Origin: Euryarchaeota archaeon UBA23
GTDB taxonomy: Archaea > Thermoplasmatota > Poseidoniia > Poseidoniales > Thalassarchaeaceae
Assembly (NCBI GenBank): GCA_002498725.1
Contig: DAIJ01000041.1
Coordinates: forward strand, 1 to 32,586
DNA length: 32,586 bases
Reading direction: 5' to 3'
Part shown: piece after piece, positions 8,136-16,407 of the stretch
How positions within the stretch are numbered: position 1 is the first letter of the stretch
Layout of the letters: every line of letters starts with the position of its first letter
Position numbers and translations under genes: made by a program
Notes under the pieces: model-generated
Seen by the model: the letters and a program-made list of their open reading frames with translations, nothing else
What the model was told of the DNA's origin: nothing
The model's database searches: none

Positions 8136-9322
8136 CATTTCCTCAGAGTAGCGATTTAGCAAAATATTGGTCTCTAGACCCTAATACGGTATTCCTTAAT
8201 CATGGATCATTTGGAGCCACACCTACAGCAATATTAGACGAACAAAGTAGAATTCGTAATCTAATGGAAAGAGACCCTGTGAGATTTGTTGAAAGAGAAT
8301 ATCTGGAAATGTGGAATGATGCAAGAGAAAATCTAGCCTCCTTTCTTAATGCAGATGTTGAAGGTATGACTTTCGTCACAAATGCAACACAAGGAGTAAA
8401 TACAGTTCTGAGAAGTCTACAATTAAGACCGGGTGATGAAATTATTGTGCCAAATCATGCCTATCAGGCATGCTGGAATGCTGTAGAATTTGTAACTAAA
8501 AGAGCAAAGGCAAAAGTTGTAGTCGTAGATATCCCGTTCAGAGTTAAAGATCCTCAAGAAATAATTGATCTAATTCTAAGCTCTGTGACTGATAAAACTG
8601 TCTTGGCCTTGATTGACACAGTAACAAGCCCAACTGGGATGAGAATGCCATTTGAAATTCTGACCAAAGAATTACAATCAAGAGAAGTTGATGTCCTGCT
8701 AGATGCTGCTCATGGCGTCGGTCTGATTGATATTAATCTGAGAAAATTATCTCCTGCCTATTGCACCGGCAATTGCCATAAATGGCTGTGTACACCTAAG
8801 GGTTCCGCATTTTTACACATTAGAGAAGATCGAAAAGATAGGATTAGACCGTTGAATATTAGCCACGGATACTCATTCGAAGGTACTGAACAAGAAAAAT
8901 TCGAATTCGAATTTACGTGGACTGGCACACAAGACCCTAGTCCTTGGCTTTGCATTCCTAAATCAATAGAATATATGGAAGGGCTTGTGAAAGGAGGATG
9001 GCCAGAAATAATGAGAAGGAATCATTCATTAGTCATAGAGGGAAGGGATATTATTTGCGAATCTCTAGGAACTACTCCTCCTTTTCCGGAATCAATGGTC
9101 TCAGCCCTCGCATCAATAGAAGTCCCTACTAATGGCGATTTGGGTGTAGTTAGTTTGGATGGAGACCCCTTTCACAATCATTTACTGGATAAATACAATA
9201 TTCAGGTACCTGTTATGCCTTGGCAGCATCATGGTGTGAAGTATCTGCGCATTTCTGCACAACTGTATAATCACATTGATCAATATAAATATCTAGCAGA
9301 TGTACTTTCAGAAAGTCTGTGA
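8132..9322 (+). CDS. Class V aminotransferase-fold PLP enzyme (isopenicillin N epimerase-like)
   Basis: This 396-residue fold-type I PLP enzyme starts with FLNHGSFGATP, typical of the CefD-like branch of class V. Other visible sites are TNATQGVNTVL (PLP phosphate cup), DAAHGVG (191-197, Asp to the pyridine nitrogen), and GNCHKWLCTPKG with Schiff-base lysine K217. FTWTGTQDPSPWL matches the same branch. Members act as epimerases, desulfurases, C-S lyases or kynureninase-like enzymes, so the reaction is unknown. It is the last gene of the lipoate/oxoacid dehydrogenase operon (ATGA overlap with lipB). Sulfur delivery to the LipA clusters or amino-acid breakdown feeding 2-oxoacids are possible roles, but both are inference. 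Confidence 0.78.
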   Translation: MTFPQSSDLAKYWSLDPNTVFLNHGSFGATPTAILDEQSRIRNLMERDPVRFVEREYLEMWNDARENLASFLNADVEGMTFVTNATQGVNTVLRSLQLRPGDEIIVPNHAYQACWNAVEFVTKRAKAKVVVVDIPFRVKDPQEIIDLILSSVTDKTVLALIDTVTSPTGMRMPFEILTKELQSREVDVLLDAAHGVGLIDINLRKLSPAYCTGNCHKWLCTPKGSAFLHIREDRKDRIRPLNISHGYSFEGTEQEKFEFEFTWTGTQDPSPWLCIPKSIEYMEGLVKGGWPEIMRRNHSLVIEGRDIICESLGTTPPFPESMVSALASIEVPTNGDLGVVSLDGDPFHNHLLDKYNIQVPVMPWQHHGVKYLRISAQLYNHIDQYKYLADVLSESL

Positions 9323-9334
9323 ACAAATGCAACC

Positions 9335-9346
9335 ATTGAATAATAG
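9335..9346 (+). promoter_or_regulatory. Putative leaderless promoter, 12-mer element upstream of ubiX
   Basis: ATTGAATAATAG begins exactly 30 nt before the ATG at 9365. The same 12-mer occurs at 17035 with identical spacing to another ATG. The AATAATA core looks like an archaeal TATA box, and the distance places transcription start at the start codon. It separates ubiX from the preceding operon despite the shared direction. Confidence 0.6.
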
Positions 9347-9364
9347 TAAGTGTGGCGTAAGAAC

Positions 9365-9943
9365 ATGCAAGAAGCAGTCGTAGCAATAACTGGTGCCTCA
9401 GGTGCTAGATATGGAGTCAGATTAGTTGATGCATTAGTTGATGCTGGTTGGAGCATACATCTTATAGTCACTAGAGAAGGTGCAATAAATTTGGATTTAG
9501 AATGCGGAATAACCCCTGAGCAACTTGCTGATAACCCCGCTATTACACTCGAAGATAACAACAATTTGGCTGCTAGATCCGCTTCCGGTTCGGCTAGATT
9601 TGATGCGTACATTGTTTGCCCAACAAGTGGTACAACTATAGGGAAAATAGCATCAGGAATTAGTGATAATCTTGCCACTAGAAGTGCCCTAGTCGCTATG
9701 AAAGAACGTAGGAAATTAATTTTAGTACCGAGAGAGGCACCTTATTCAACACCTCACCTGAAGGCAATGGCTAACCTATCTGAATGGGGAGTAGTAATAA
9801 TTCCGGCCAGTCCTGGATTCTATCATAAACCAGAAAGTATTGAAGAATTGATTGATTTCATAGTTGCCCGTATACTCGATCAAATAGATGTAGAACATAA
9901 TCTTGGAAAGAGATGGTCCGGAGAAGAAACCACTTCTCAGTAA
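9365..9943 (+). CDS. ubiX: Flavin prenyltransferase, UbiX/Pad1 family
   Basis: UbiX joins dimethylallyl (mono)phosphate to FMN to make prenylated FMN, the cofactor of UbiD-type decarboxylases. The 192 residues show the FMN-binding start AITGASGARYG, the CPTSGTTIGKIASGISDNLATR segment, LVPREAPYSTPHLKAM (prenyl-phosphate site), and the closing PASPGFYHKP. The ATG at 9365 is preferred over an upstream GTG at 9350 because the Rossmann strand starts immediately after it and a 12-mer promoter element lies 30 nt upstream. No UbiD is in the window. In archaea, UbiX is known to serve the anhydromevalonate-phosphate decarboxylase of the modified mevalonate pathway, a likely but unproven role here. Confidence 0.92.
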   Translation: MQEAVVAITGASGARYGVRLVDALVDAGWSIHLIVTREGAINLDLECGITPEQLADNPAITLEDNNNLAARSASGSARFDAYIVCPTSGTTIGKIASGISDNLATRSALVAMKERRKLILVPREAPYSTPHLKAMANLSEWGVVIIPASPGFYHKPESIEELIDFIVARILDQIDVEHNLGKRWSGEETTSQ

Positions 9944-9975
9944 TATTATTCTATGCGATCTAGAAGAGGTTGGGT

Positions 9976-9993
9976 TCAATAGGGTTCTATTGA
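9976..9993. repeat. Perfect 7-bp inverted repeat (hairpin) between ubiX and the M28 peptidase gene
   Basis: TCAATAG-GGTT-CTATTGA pairs perfectly over 7 bp with a 4-nt loop. It sits 33 nt after the ubiX stop and 25 nt before the next start codon, in the only sizable gap (74 nt) between the two genes. It could end the ubiX transcript or act as an operator for the peptidase gene. No T-run follows, so a classical terminator is not supported. Confidence 0.4.
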
Positions 9994-10017
9994 CGGGCAT
10001 CTAATGGAGGTTAGCAT

Positions 10018-11739
10018 ATGACTCAATGGGAATCACTAACTGTTGCTGAACTTAAGAAGATCTTAACAGCTCATGGTTTACCAATAAATGGGAAGAAGGC
10101 AGAACTGATTTCACGCCTCGAAAATATTTCAAAGAAAGAGAGAATAATGGATGCTGAGGTATTGGAAGATGCGCCAAAATATACTTTTAAAATGTTTATT
10201 GAAAAAGTGAAGAGGCTCCCTCTCTCAGTACTTACAGTTGTTGGGATAATGCTGTTAGGTAGTTTAGGAGGTGCAGTCATATTTGCTGATGAAATGATTG
10301 AATGGGTTCAAGGCAATCCAGATTACCAGCTTATCGAATTCGACACCAATTCTGCTAGAGGATATGCAGAAAGTCTGATTGAATTAGGTGATCCTAATTG
10401 GGAAGGGAGGATGTCTGGGACAATATACGAACACAATACTGCAGAATTTATCAAATCTAATTTTACAACTATGGGAATACCATCAACTATAGAAGATTTT
10501 GATGTCCCTATGTTTGTAATTGATGACAACGAAGAGCCCGAGTTATCAATATGCAATGCAGGAGATATAGGAGAAACATTTCCGGCTTTAGCTTGCGGTG
10601 CTACAGATATTAATGCTGATTTCATTAATTTCGAGCATCGATCTGATTTTGTAATTCAGGGGTACTCAGGATCTGCATTCATTCGATATGTAGATGACAT
10701 TGAAGTAATAGACATAGGTAATGGAAATGATAGTACCGATTGGTCAAGTGCCGCAGGATCTGTAGTGCTTGTGCATATTACTTCTGAAACTGAATCTAAC
10801 ACCGCATTATTCAAGAAAGCAGCCGATAATGATATCATGGGACTTATTCTCATAAATGAGAGACAAAATTGTGATGAAATTATTTCTGGTGATTGTATAC
10901 CGTACTTTAAATCAGTTAGTATAACTTCTATAGACAGCATACCAATAGATCTAGGATTCATTATGGTGAGTAAAACTGTAGGACAGATAATCGTAGAAGA
11001 AGTTGTTAATGGAGAAGGGAAATTACAATTTATCACAAATGTTGAAAATTCAGGAGAAGCCACCATAAAGGTTCCTTGCGGAATAATTCAAGGCCAAACT
11101 GACGAGTTAATCATTATAGGAGCACATCATGACACGGTATACAATGGACCGGGGGCAGTAGATGACACATCAGGAACTGCTACTGTTCTTGAGATTGCAA
11201 GACAATTTGGACTAATAGAGAGCATGGAAGGAGAGCCATATTATACAATATATTTCTGCACTTGGGGTGGTGAAGAAGAAGGATTATTTGGATCCACAGA
11301 GTGGGTAGATAAGCATAGAAATAACCTGTATCAAAATCTTAGATTATACATAAATCTAGATATGAACCATGTTGATATTGAAAGAAACTCTGGCGTGACT
11401 CTGTTTGGAAATAACGCAAAAGACACAGACCATATTAGAGCAATAACTTCTAAATTTAAGCAAAAATACCCAAGTCTTTCTGACTCATATAGTATAGACA
11501 TTAGAGACATAGCAGATAATGAAATGCCTTACAATTCAGATCATGCACCATTTGTATACAACATAGATGAGGATGATAGTGATGGGAAGAAATATGGAAA
11601 TGCATTAGTTTGTTATGGTTCAGGTTCATCCGAATACCATACATATCTTGACAATATGGATCGATTCAATGAAGAAAGTCTTGCTGTATCTGGTATAATC
11701 TATGGATCTCTAGTTTACTATCTTGCTTATGGTGATTAA
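10018..11739 (+). CDS. Membrane-anchored M28-family zinc peptidase with N-terminal SAP domain
   Basis: The 573 residues combine three parts. Residues 5-40 form a SAP-like helix-turn-helix motif (LTVAELKKILTAHGLPINGKKAELISRLE). Residues 67-90 are a single transmembrane helix preceded by lysines. The rest is an exported M28 peptidase with a protease-associated-like insertion (about 190-330). Metal ligands and catalytic residues are H370, D382, E419 (general base), E420, D448 and H509, all in the expected GAHHD, GAVDD, GGEEEG, NLDMN and SDHAP motifs, so the enzyme looks active. The strongly acidic ectodomain is consistent with secretion. GGAGG (10006-10010) fixes the ATG. The likely role is aminopeptidase activity on external peptides. 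The SAP module, usually nucleic-acid binding, would be cytoplasmic, and its purpose is unknown. Confidence 0.87.
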   Translation: MTQWESLTVAELKKILTAHGLPINGKKAELISRLENISKKERIMDAEVLEDAPKYTFKMFIEKVKRLPLSVLTVVGIMLLGSLGGAVIFADEMIEWVQGNPDYQLIEFDTNSARGYAESLIELGDPNWEGRMSGTIYEHNTAEFIKSNFTTMGIPSTIEDFDVPMFVIDDNEEPELSICNAGDIGETFPALACGATDINADFINFEHRSDFVIQGYSGSAFIRYVDDIEVIDIGNGNDSTDWSSAAGSVVLVHITSETESNTALFKKAADNDIMGLILINERQNCDEIISGDCIPYFKSVSITSIDSIPIDLGFIMVSKTVGQIIVEEVVNGEGKLQFITNVENSGEATIKVPCGIIQGQTDELIIIGAHHDTVYNGPGAVDDTSGTATVLEIARQFGLIESMEGEPYYTIYFCTWGGEEEGLFGSTEWVDKHRNNLYQNLRLYINLDMNHVDIERNSGVTLFGNNAKDTDHIRAITSKFKQKYPSLSDSYSIDIRDIADNEMPYNSDHAPFVYNIDEDDSDGKKYGNALVCYGSGSSEYHTYLDNMDRFNEESLAVSGIIYGSLVYYLAYGD

Positions 11740-12203
11740 TTACTCTCAAGACGGATGATTAACTCTTCATAATTCGGCTCAACACCGGGGTTTTCAGCAA
11801 CCCAACGATACTGGACCATCCCCTCGCTGTCTACAATGATGACTACACGATTTGCGCTAACGTAACCCTCAAGACCACCTAACCCTACAAATTTAGTATC
11901 ATATAACTCGACTACTTCTCTATCAAGATCTGAAAGTAAATCAAATTCTAAATTGTATCTTCTCGCAAATTCTGCATTAGCCCAAGGAGAGTCTACGCTA
12001 ATCCCTAATACAATAGCATTACAATCATTCAGAGTGACAAGATTCTCTTGAAATGAGCACATCTCTTTGTCACAAACACCTGTAAACGCCCCCGGATAGA
12101 AAGCCAAAATGACCGTCTTCCCCAGATAATCAGAAAGTGTTACTGCTTCTTTTGTAGTGTTCTTTAATGTGAAATCAGGTGCCTTGTCGCCTACCTTAAC
12201 CAT
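11736..12203 (-). CDS. Peroxiredoxin (AhpC/TSA, BCP-type)
   Basis: This thiol peroxidase reduces hydrogen peroxide or organic peroxides. The 155 residues begin with GDKAPDFTL and carry the active-site motif FYPGAFTGVCDKEMCSF with peroxidatic C44 and a second cysteine C49 five residues on, a CxxxxC arrangement seen in BCP-type enzymes. GISVDSPWANAEFA and LLSDLDREVVELY follow, as in the family. I prefer the ATG at 12203 because the fold starts there, GGAG lies just upstream, and a TATA-like TTCATATC starts 27 nt upstream. An earlier ATG at 12266 overlaps the argS stop as ATGA and would add 21 hydrophobic residues. The gene follows argS and tail-to-tail overlaps the M28 gene stop by 4 nt. Confidence 0.9.
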   Translation of the reverse strand: MVKVGDKAPDFTLKNTTKEAVTLSDYLGKTVILAFYPGAFTGVCDKEMCSFQENLVTLNDCNAIVLGISVDSPWANAEFARRYNLEFDLLSDLDREVVELYDTKFVGLGGLEGYVSANRVVIIVDSEGMVQYRWVAENPGVEPNYEELIIRLESN

Positions 12204-12262
12204 GGTCTCCGAGGAGGTTAGAGATATGAACAATACGTGGATTAATCTTGCGAGAAGAATCA

Positions 12263-13990
12263 TCACATCTTCTTCGGCGCCTCAATTCCCAAGAGATTAA
12301 GACCTTGTTCAAGAGTACGAGCTGTCAAATCACAAAGAGCAAGTCTGCTTTCAAAAATATCAGTTTCTGAAGAAATCACAGGACAGAATTCATAGAATGT
12401 TCCAAATGCTTGCGCGAGAGAATGTAATTGTGTAGCCAATTTGTGAGGTGAATTAGAAACAATGGCCTTATCCAAGTATTCCGGAAATGAGAGTATCGCT
12501 TTAGCAAGTGAAATTTCGCGCTCATCTGATACTGAAATTATTGCCCTTTGTACGTCTTTTCGATCAATATTTGCTTTAGAAAATATACTACATATACGAG
12601 CATGAGCATATTGTAAATATGGTGCTGTATTCCCATCAAATGAAAGCATTTTTTCCCAATCGAAGGTGTAATTATTGTTACGGTCCGTGGAAAGATCCGC
12701 GTACTTAATGGCTCCAATTCCAAGCATTCTAGCAATTTCATTTCTCTCATCATTTGATAGACTGGGGTTCTTTTCAGCAATAATTGAGTTCGCTCTCTCA
12801 ATCGCTTCCATTAACAGATCTTTAAGATGTACTGCTCCGCCAGTGCGACTAGCTAATTTTTTCCCATCGGTGCCCATCACTAATCCGAATGGAACGTGAG
12901 TTGCAGTAATTTTTTTATTCATGAATCCTGCTTTTCTGGCAACTTCGAACACCATTGCAAAATGCTGAGATTGCTCAGCACCTACTACGTAAAGAAAATC
13001 AGTAGCACCTACATTTTGTACTCGATCAATTATACATGCTAGATCCGAAGTAGCATAATTATAGCCACCATCTGCCTTACGAATAATTAGAGGAAGAGGG
13101 TTGCCCTCTCGATTATACCAACCTTCTGGGAATACTACTTGAGCACCTTGGCTTTCATGTAACAAACCCGCTTCTTCAAGCTTTTCAACAACTTCAGATA
13201 GTAAAGATTCATATTTTGACTCGCCAGCAATATCATTATTGTTTAGAAGTACACCCATCATTTGGTATACCTCGTTAAAATGAACTAGAGATTGATCTAC
13301 CAACATTTGCCAATAGTAAATAGAATCAGGATCATTTGATTGCATTTTAACAACCCTTTCTCTAGATCTATCAGCAAAATCTACATTTGAATCGAATTTT
13401 TCCCTAGCATCTCTGTAGAATATTGCAAGATCTACATTATTTATTGTATCATTTCCATTAACATCTATTAAATGTTCGATAAGCATTCCAAATGGAGTGC
13501 CCCAGTCTCCAATATGATTCTCACGTACTACATTATGACCTTTGTAAGTCAGCATACGAACTAGTGAGTCACCAATCACAGTAGAACGAAGATGCCCCAC
13601 ATGCATATGCTTCGCTACATTTGGCGAAGAATAATCTACAACTATAGTCCTCTGTTCATCTAAAGAAACTCCCAAGCGCTGGTCAAGAATGTGGTTCTGT
13701 AAGCATTCATTAAGCCATTTTGAATTCGCTGAAAAATTAAGAAAACCATTAATTGAAGAAAGAGTACAGAAATCGCAAAGATCTTCTCCGACACCTTCAA
13801 GAATTTCATCTGCAATTTGCATAGGCGATTTCTTTAGTTTTTTTGAAAGAGAATGACAAGGCATAGCAATATCTGCAAAACTGGAATCAGTAGATGAGTC
13901 TAGTAAATCAAACCATTCTTCCTCTTTAATACCTAAATTAGTCATTACTGAGGACAATATTGGCCTAACTGAAAGTAATAATTCACGCAT
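12263..13990 (-). CDS. argS: Arginyl-tRNA synthetase
   Basis: ArgRS charges tRNA-Arg. The 575 residues include the N-terminal Add1-type domain (about 1-110), the class I catalytic domain with its HIGH-type sequence HVGH (130-133) in KHMHVGHLRST, ENHIGDWGTPFGMLIEH, the Lys/Ser-poor KMSKS counterpart DGKKLASRTGG (normal for many ArgRS), and the C-terminal helical anticodon-binding DALR domain ending at the gene end. The start codon is 9 nt after the prf1 stop, with GAGG overlapping that stop. The gene order prf1-argS-peroxiredoxin suggests one transcript. Confidence 0.96.
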   Translation of the reverse strand: MRELLLSVRPILSSVMTNLGIKEEEWFDLLDSSTDSSFADIAMPCHSLSKKLKKSPMQIADEILEGVGEDLCDFCTLSSINGFLNFSANSKWLNECLQNHILDQRLGVSLDEQRTIVVDYSSPNVAKHMHVGHLRSTVIGDSLVRMLTYKGHNVVRENHIGDWGTPFGMLIEHLIDVNGNDTINNVDLAIFYRDAREKFDSNVDFADRSRERVVKMQSNDPDSIYYWQMLVDQSLVHFNEVYQMMGVLLNNNDIAGESKYESLLSEVVEKLEEAGLLHESQGAQVVFPEGWYNREGNPLPLIIRKADGGYNYATSDLACIIDRVQNVGATDFLYVVGAEQSQHFAMVFEVARKAGFMNKKITATHVPFGLVMGTDGKKLASRTGGAVHLKDLLMEAIERANSIIAEKNPSLSNDERNEIARMLGIGAIKYADLSTDRNNNYTFDWEKMLSFDGNTAPYLQYAHARICSIFSKANIDRKDVQRAIISVSDEREISLAKAILSFPEYLDKAIVSNSPHKLATQLHSLAQAFGTFYEFCPVISSETDIFESRLALCDLTARTLEQGLNLLGIEAPKKM

Positions 13991-13999
13991 TAAATAACC

Positions 14000-15247
14000 T
14001 CAAGTAAGTGAATATCTCAACAAAGCAGCTATTCCTCCAAAAGAATTCTGCAGTGTTGCCCCTTCCTCAGTATCCATCGAAATCAGACTAACCTTCGCAG
14101 ATGTATGGCCTGCTATCTGGGTTAATTCGTCTATCATATCCATGGTTCTTTCTGGATCTTCGCGTACATCAGCCGAATCACATTTAGGACAATTAGGGAT
14201 GTCTGAAAGACTGATTTGAGAAGCTTGCCACTCGTGAGAGCAGGGCTTACATATCCACCCAACTCTTCTCTTACGAAGGCCCTCCGAGATTAGTAGTGTG
14301 TCAACAGCACCTTGATCCAGAGCGCTTCGAATCATAACCTCTCCATATGTTGCTTTTGGATGTGCTTGCATAACCTCTCTAAGAAATCTATCAACAAGTT
14401 CTCGTTCTGCATCCAATTCTATTTGATCCATCAAATTTCCGGCTCTTTGGACCAACTCTCTGATTCCACTTTCATTTGAATATCCAACATCAAAGAATGG
14501 TTCTCTTATTAATTTCTTAATTTCATGATGAAAGTAATCATTCTTTACTACAAATTCCTTAGTTTGACCCGGACCACCAATAATTATTCCTTTGAGATCA
14601 CTAATATTAGGTAACCAATAAGAACAAGCATGCTCAGTTGCGCGCTTAAAGAACTTATGAGCAGCCTCTTCGATTAATCGCTCAAATCTTTGAGCCGACT
14701 GCCCGCCTTGGCGATGTTTTCCCATTATGTTACTCTGTAATTCCTCTTGGCAATGTATTCTTTTTCCACTGGCTATACCGTAAGCGGCTTCGCCTCTATC
14801 TATAACAAAAAGACCATATGAAGTGCGATCTATCAGCATCTCCTCAAGTTGTGTTAATTCAAATGTTGAATCACACCTATATCTGAAAGAAGTAAATGAC
14901 TCTGGTGGATCATCTACTACGACTGTTACTAATCTTGATTTGTTGTTTCCAACTATGACATGTCCAACAAAAATTGCTAATCCATTTTCTCCAGCATTTT
15001 TGTAGCGATTTAGAACCGCTATGGCAGATTCAATTGCATCTCCTACGTGTTTTCTAGTTGATTTAGACTTTATGTTTGCAGCTTGGGCGCCTTCTTGGCT
15101 AAGTTGACCCCTGACATCACTAATCAGTCGATCTGGAGGTATTACAACTGTTACAAGTTCAGTCCCCATTCCACGCATATCTTGAAGATCCTCAAGATTC
15201 TTCTTAAGACGAAGTTTACGCTGCTGCAACTCCAACTCGTCAGTCAT
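14000..15247 (-). CDS. prf1: Peptide chain release factor aRF1
   Basis: aRF1 recognises all three stop codons and triggers peptide release. The 415 residues show the decoding motifs NIKS (58-61) and YxCxxxF as Y123-R-C125-D-S-T-F129, the catalytic GGQ (181-183) within GKHRQGGQSAQRFER, and a C-terminal zinc ribbon with cysteine pairs in CKPCSHEW and CPKCDSADV. Intact NIKS and YxCxxxF argue for the standard code with three stops. In this window I see TGA, TAA and TAG all used as stops. It is the first gene of the minus-strand operon with argS. No convincing TATA box lies at 25-30 nt, but the AT-rich stretch shared with pyrH (15298-15309) could serve it with a leader of about 30 nt. Confidence 0.97.
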   Translation of the reverse strand: MTDELELQQRKLRLKKNLEDLQDMRGMGTELVTVVIPPDRLISDVRGQLSQEGAQAANIKSKSTRKHVGDAIESAIAVLNRYKNAGENGLAIFVGHVIVGNNKSRLVTVVVDDPPESFTSFRYRCDSTFELTQLEEMLIDRTSYGLFVIDRGEAAYGIASGKRIHCQEELQSNIMGKHRQGGQSAQRFERLIEEAAHKFFKRATEHACSYWLPNISDLKGIIIGGPGQTKEFVVKNDYFHHEIKKLIREPFFDVGYSNESGIRELVQRAGNLMDQIELDAERELVDRFLREVMQAHPKATYGEVMIRSALDQGAVDTLLISEGLRKRRVGWICKPCSHEWQASQISLSDIPNCPKCDSADVREDPERTMDMIDELTQIAGHTSAKVSLISMDTEEGATLQNSFGGIAALLRYSLT

Positions 15248-15297
15248 ACGTACGCCCCTAGCGCTAAGGCCAAAGACTGAGGCATTTCAATTCTCTT

Positions 15298-15309
15298 AAG
15301 TATAAATTG
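15298..15309 (+). promoter_or_regulatory. TATA box upstream of pyrH
   Basis: AAGTATAAATTG is the best consensus archaeal TATA box in the window. It is 45 nt before the pyrH ATG at 15348, which implies a short leader of roughly 15-20 nt. CTTAAG just before it makes the region partly symmetric, so it may also serve the divergent prf1 gene. Confidence 0.55.
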
Positions 15310-15347
15310 CGAAGGCATTGAAAGGAATAGGCATTCTCGACTATTCA

Positions 15348-16049
15348 ATGGCAACTGTCGTACTAGCCCTAGGAGGTAGTCTTCTAAGACCAGAAATAGA
15401 AGGTAGGCACTCATGGATTGAGACTCTGGTAGGAATTATTCGCGACAGGGTCGCAGCGGATGATAGGATTGGTATTGTAGTAGGTGGAGGATCACCTGCT
15501 AGAGATGGAATAGAGCTCTCACGACCGATAATTAACAATGAAGGACGATTAGATAAAATTGGCATTGCAGCAACACGACTTAATGCTACAATAATTAGAG
15601 AGGCTTTGGCTGAATCTGGCGTTATGGTATCTGGAAGTATTCCTCATTCAATAAATGAAGCATCGATGCTATTTGATGAACGACCCGTTGTTGTAATGGG
15701 AGGTACAGTACCAGGGCATACTACGGATACAGTTGCCATTCGATTAGCTATAGCAACAGGTGCATCTAGGTGTATAATTGCAACAAATGTAGAACGCGTC
15801 TACGACTCTGACCCACGTACAAATCCAAATGCGAAATCATATGATAGATTGACACACAAGCAATTGCAAGACATTGTTGGTCCCGCAGCACATGATTCTG
15901 CAGGACCGAGTGGGGTCGTAGATCCTATGGGTGTTGCAGATGCTGCAAAAGAAAACTTGACACTAAATGTTCTAGATGGAAGAGATATAGAAATCATAAA
16001 AGCAGCGATAATTGGTGAATCTTTTGCAGGAACTGTAGTTGAATCGTAA
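15348..16049 (+). CDS. pyrH: UMP kinase, archaeal PyrH type (amino acid kinase family)
   Basis: PyrH phosphorylates UMP to UDP with ATP. The 233 residues start with ALGGSLLRPE (the phosphate loop of amino acid kinases), then VVGGGSPARDGIELSR, GVMVSGSIPHSINEA, and the nucleotide-binding GGTVPGHTTDTVAIRLA. TNVERVYDSDPRTNPNAKSYDRLT and the C-terminal DAAKENLTLNVLDGRD match archaeal UMP kinases. The ATG at 15348 starts the first beta strand; a TTG at 15318 is a possible alternative. The next gene has its Shine-Dalgarno 11 nt beyond this stop, so it is probably cotranscribed. A general amino acid kinase or isopentenyl phosphate kinase is less likely given the VERVYDSDPR motif. Confidence 0.87.
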   Translation: MATVVLALGGSLLRPEIEGRHSWIETLVGIIRDRVAADDRIGIVVGGGSPARDGIELSRPIINNEGRLDKIGIAATRLNATIIREALAESGVMVSGSIPHSINEASMLFDERPVVVMGGTVPGHTTDTVAIRLAIATGASRCIIATNVERVYDSDPRTNPNAKSYDRLTHKQLQDIVGPAAHDSAGPSGVVDPMGVADAAKENLTLNVLDGRDIEIIKAAIIGESFAGTVVES

Positions 16050-16071
16050 AAAGCAAAAACGAGGAGATAAT

Positions 16072-16371
16072 TTGAGTCGTAAGGAAAAAATCCAGAAAAT
16101 GGCGACACGCACGGCATCACAGGCACGTCAGCTGGCCAGCAAAGATCGTAAAAGAAGCGAAAGGAGTACAAAGGCTAGTGGTACAAAACCACACAGACAT
16201 TGCTCAGTTTGCTGGGCGCCAATTCCATTGGATTCGGACCCACCAGTTTGTGATTCAGAAGAATGTGAGAAAACAAATGAAAAAAGAGAAAAATCTAGGA
16301 AGAGGTTGACAGTTATGCTTTATCTATTCCCTGCAATTGCTATTTTATTGGCAATAATGAGTACTATTTAG
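16072..16371 (+). CDS. DUF2116-type Zn-ribbon membrane protein
   Basis: This small protein of 99 residues has a very basic N-terminal half rich in Arg, Lys and Ser, a zinc ribbon HCSVCWAPIPLDSDPPVC followed by SEEC (four cysteines), a charged helix, and one C-terminal transmembrane helix (VMLYLFPAIAILLAIM). This is the architecture of archaeal DUF2116, whose function is unknown. I chose the TTG at 16072 because GAGGAG (16061-16066) lies 5 nt upstream; an earlier in-frame TTG at 16039 overlaps pyrH and has no such signal. The tail-anchor layout would place the basic Zn-ribbon region in the cytoplasm. Confidence 0.75.
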   Translation: MSRKEKIQKMATRTASQARQLASKDRKRSERSTKASGTKPHRHCSVCWAPIPLDSDPPVCDSEECEKTNEKREKSRKRLTVMLYLFPAIAILLAIMSTI

Positions 16372-16407
16372 CGTCAGGTTCAACTTCAAAACACCCGAGG
16401 ACATCAC

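Noticed and set aside
12816..12848. ArgRS KMSKS motif appears degenerate (KKLASRTGG)
   Set aside because: Many ArgRS enzymes naturally have a non-canonical KMSKS of this type, so this is not an anomaly.
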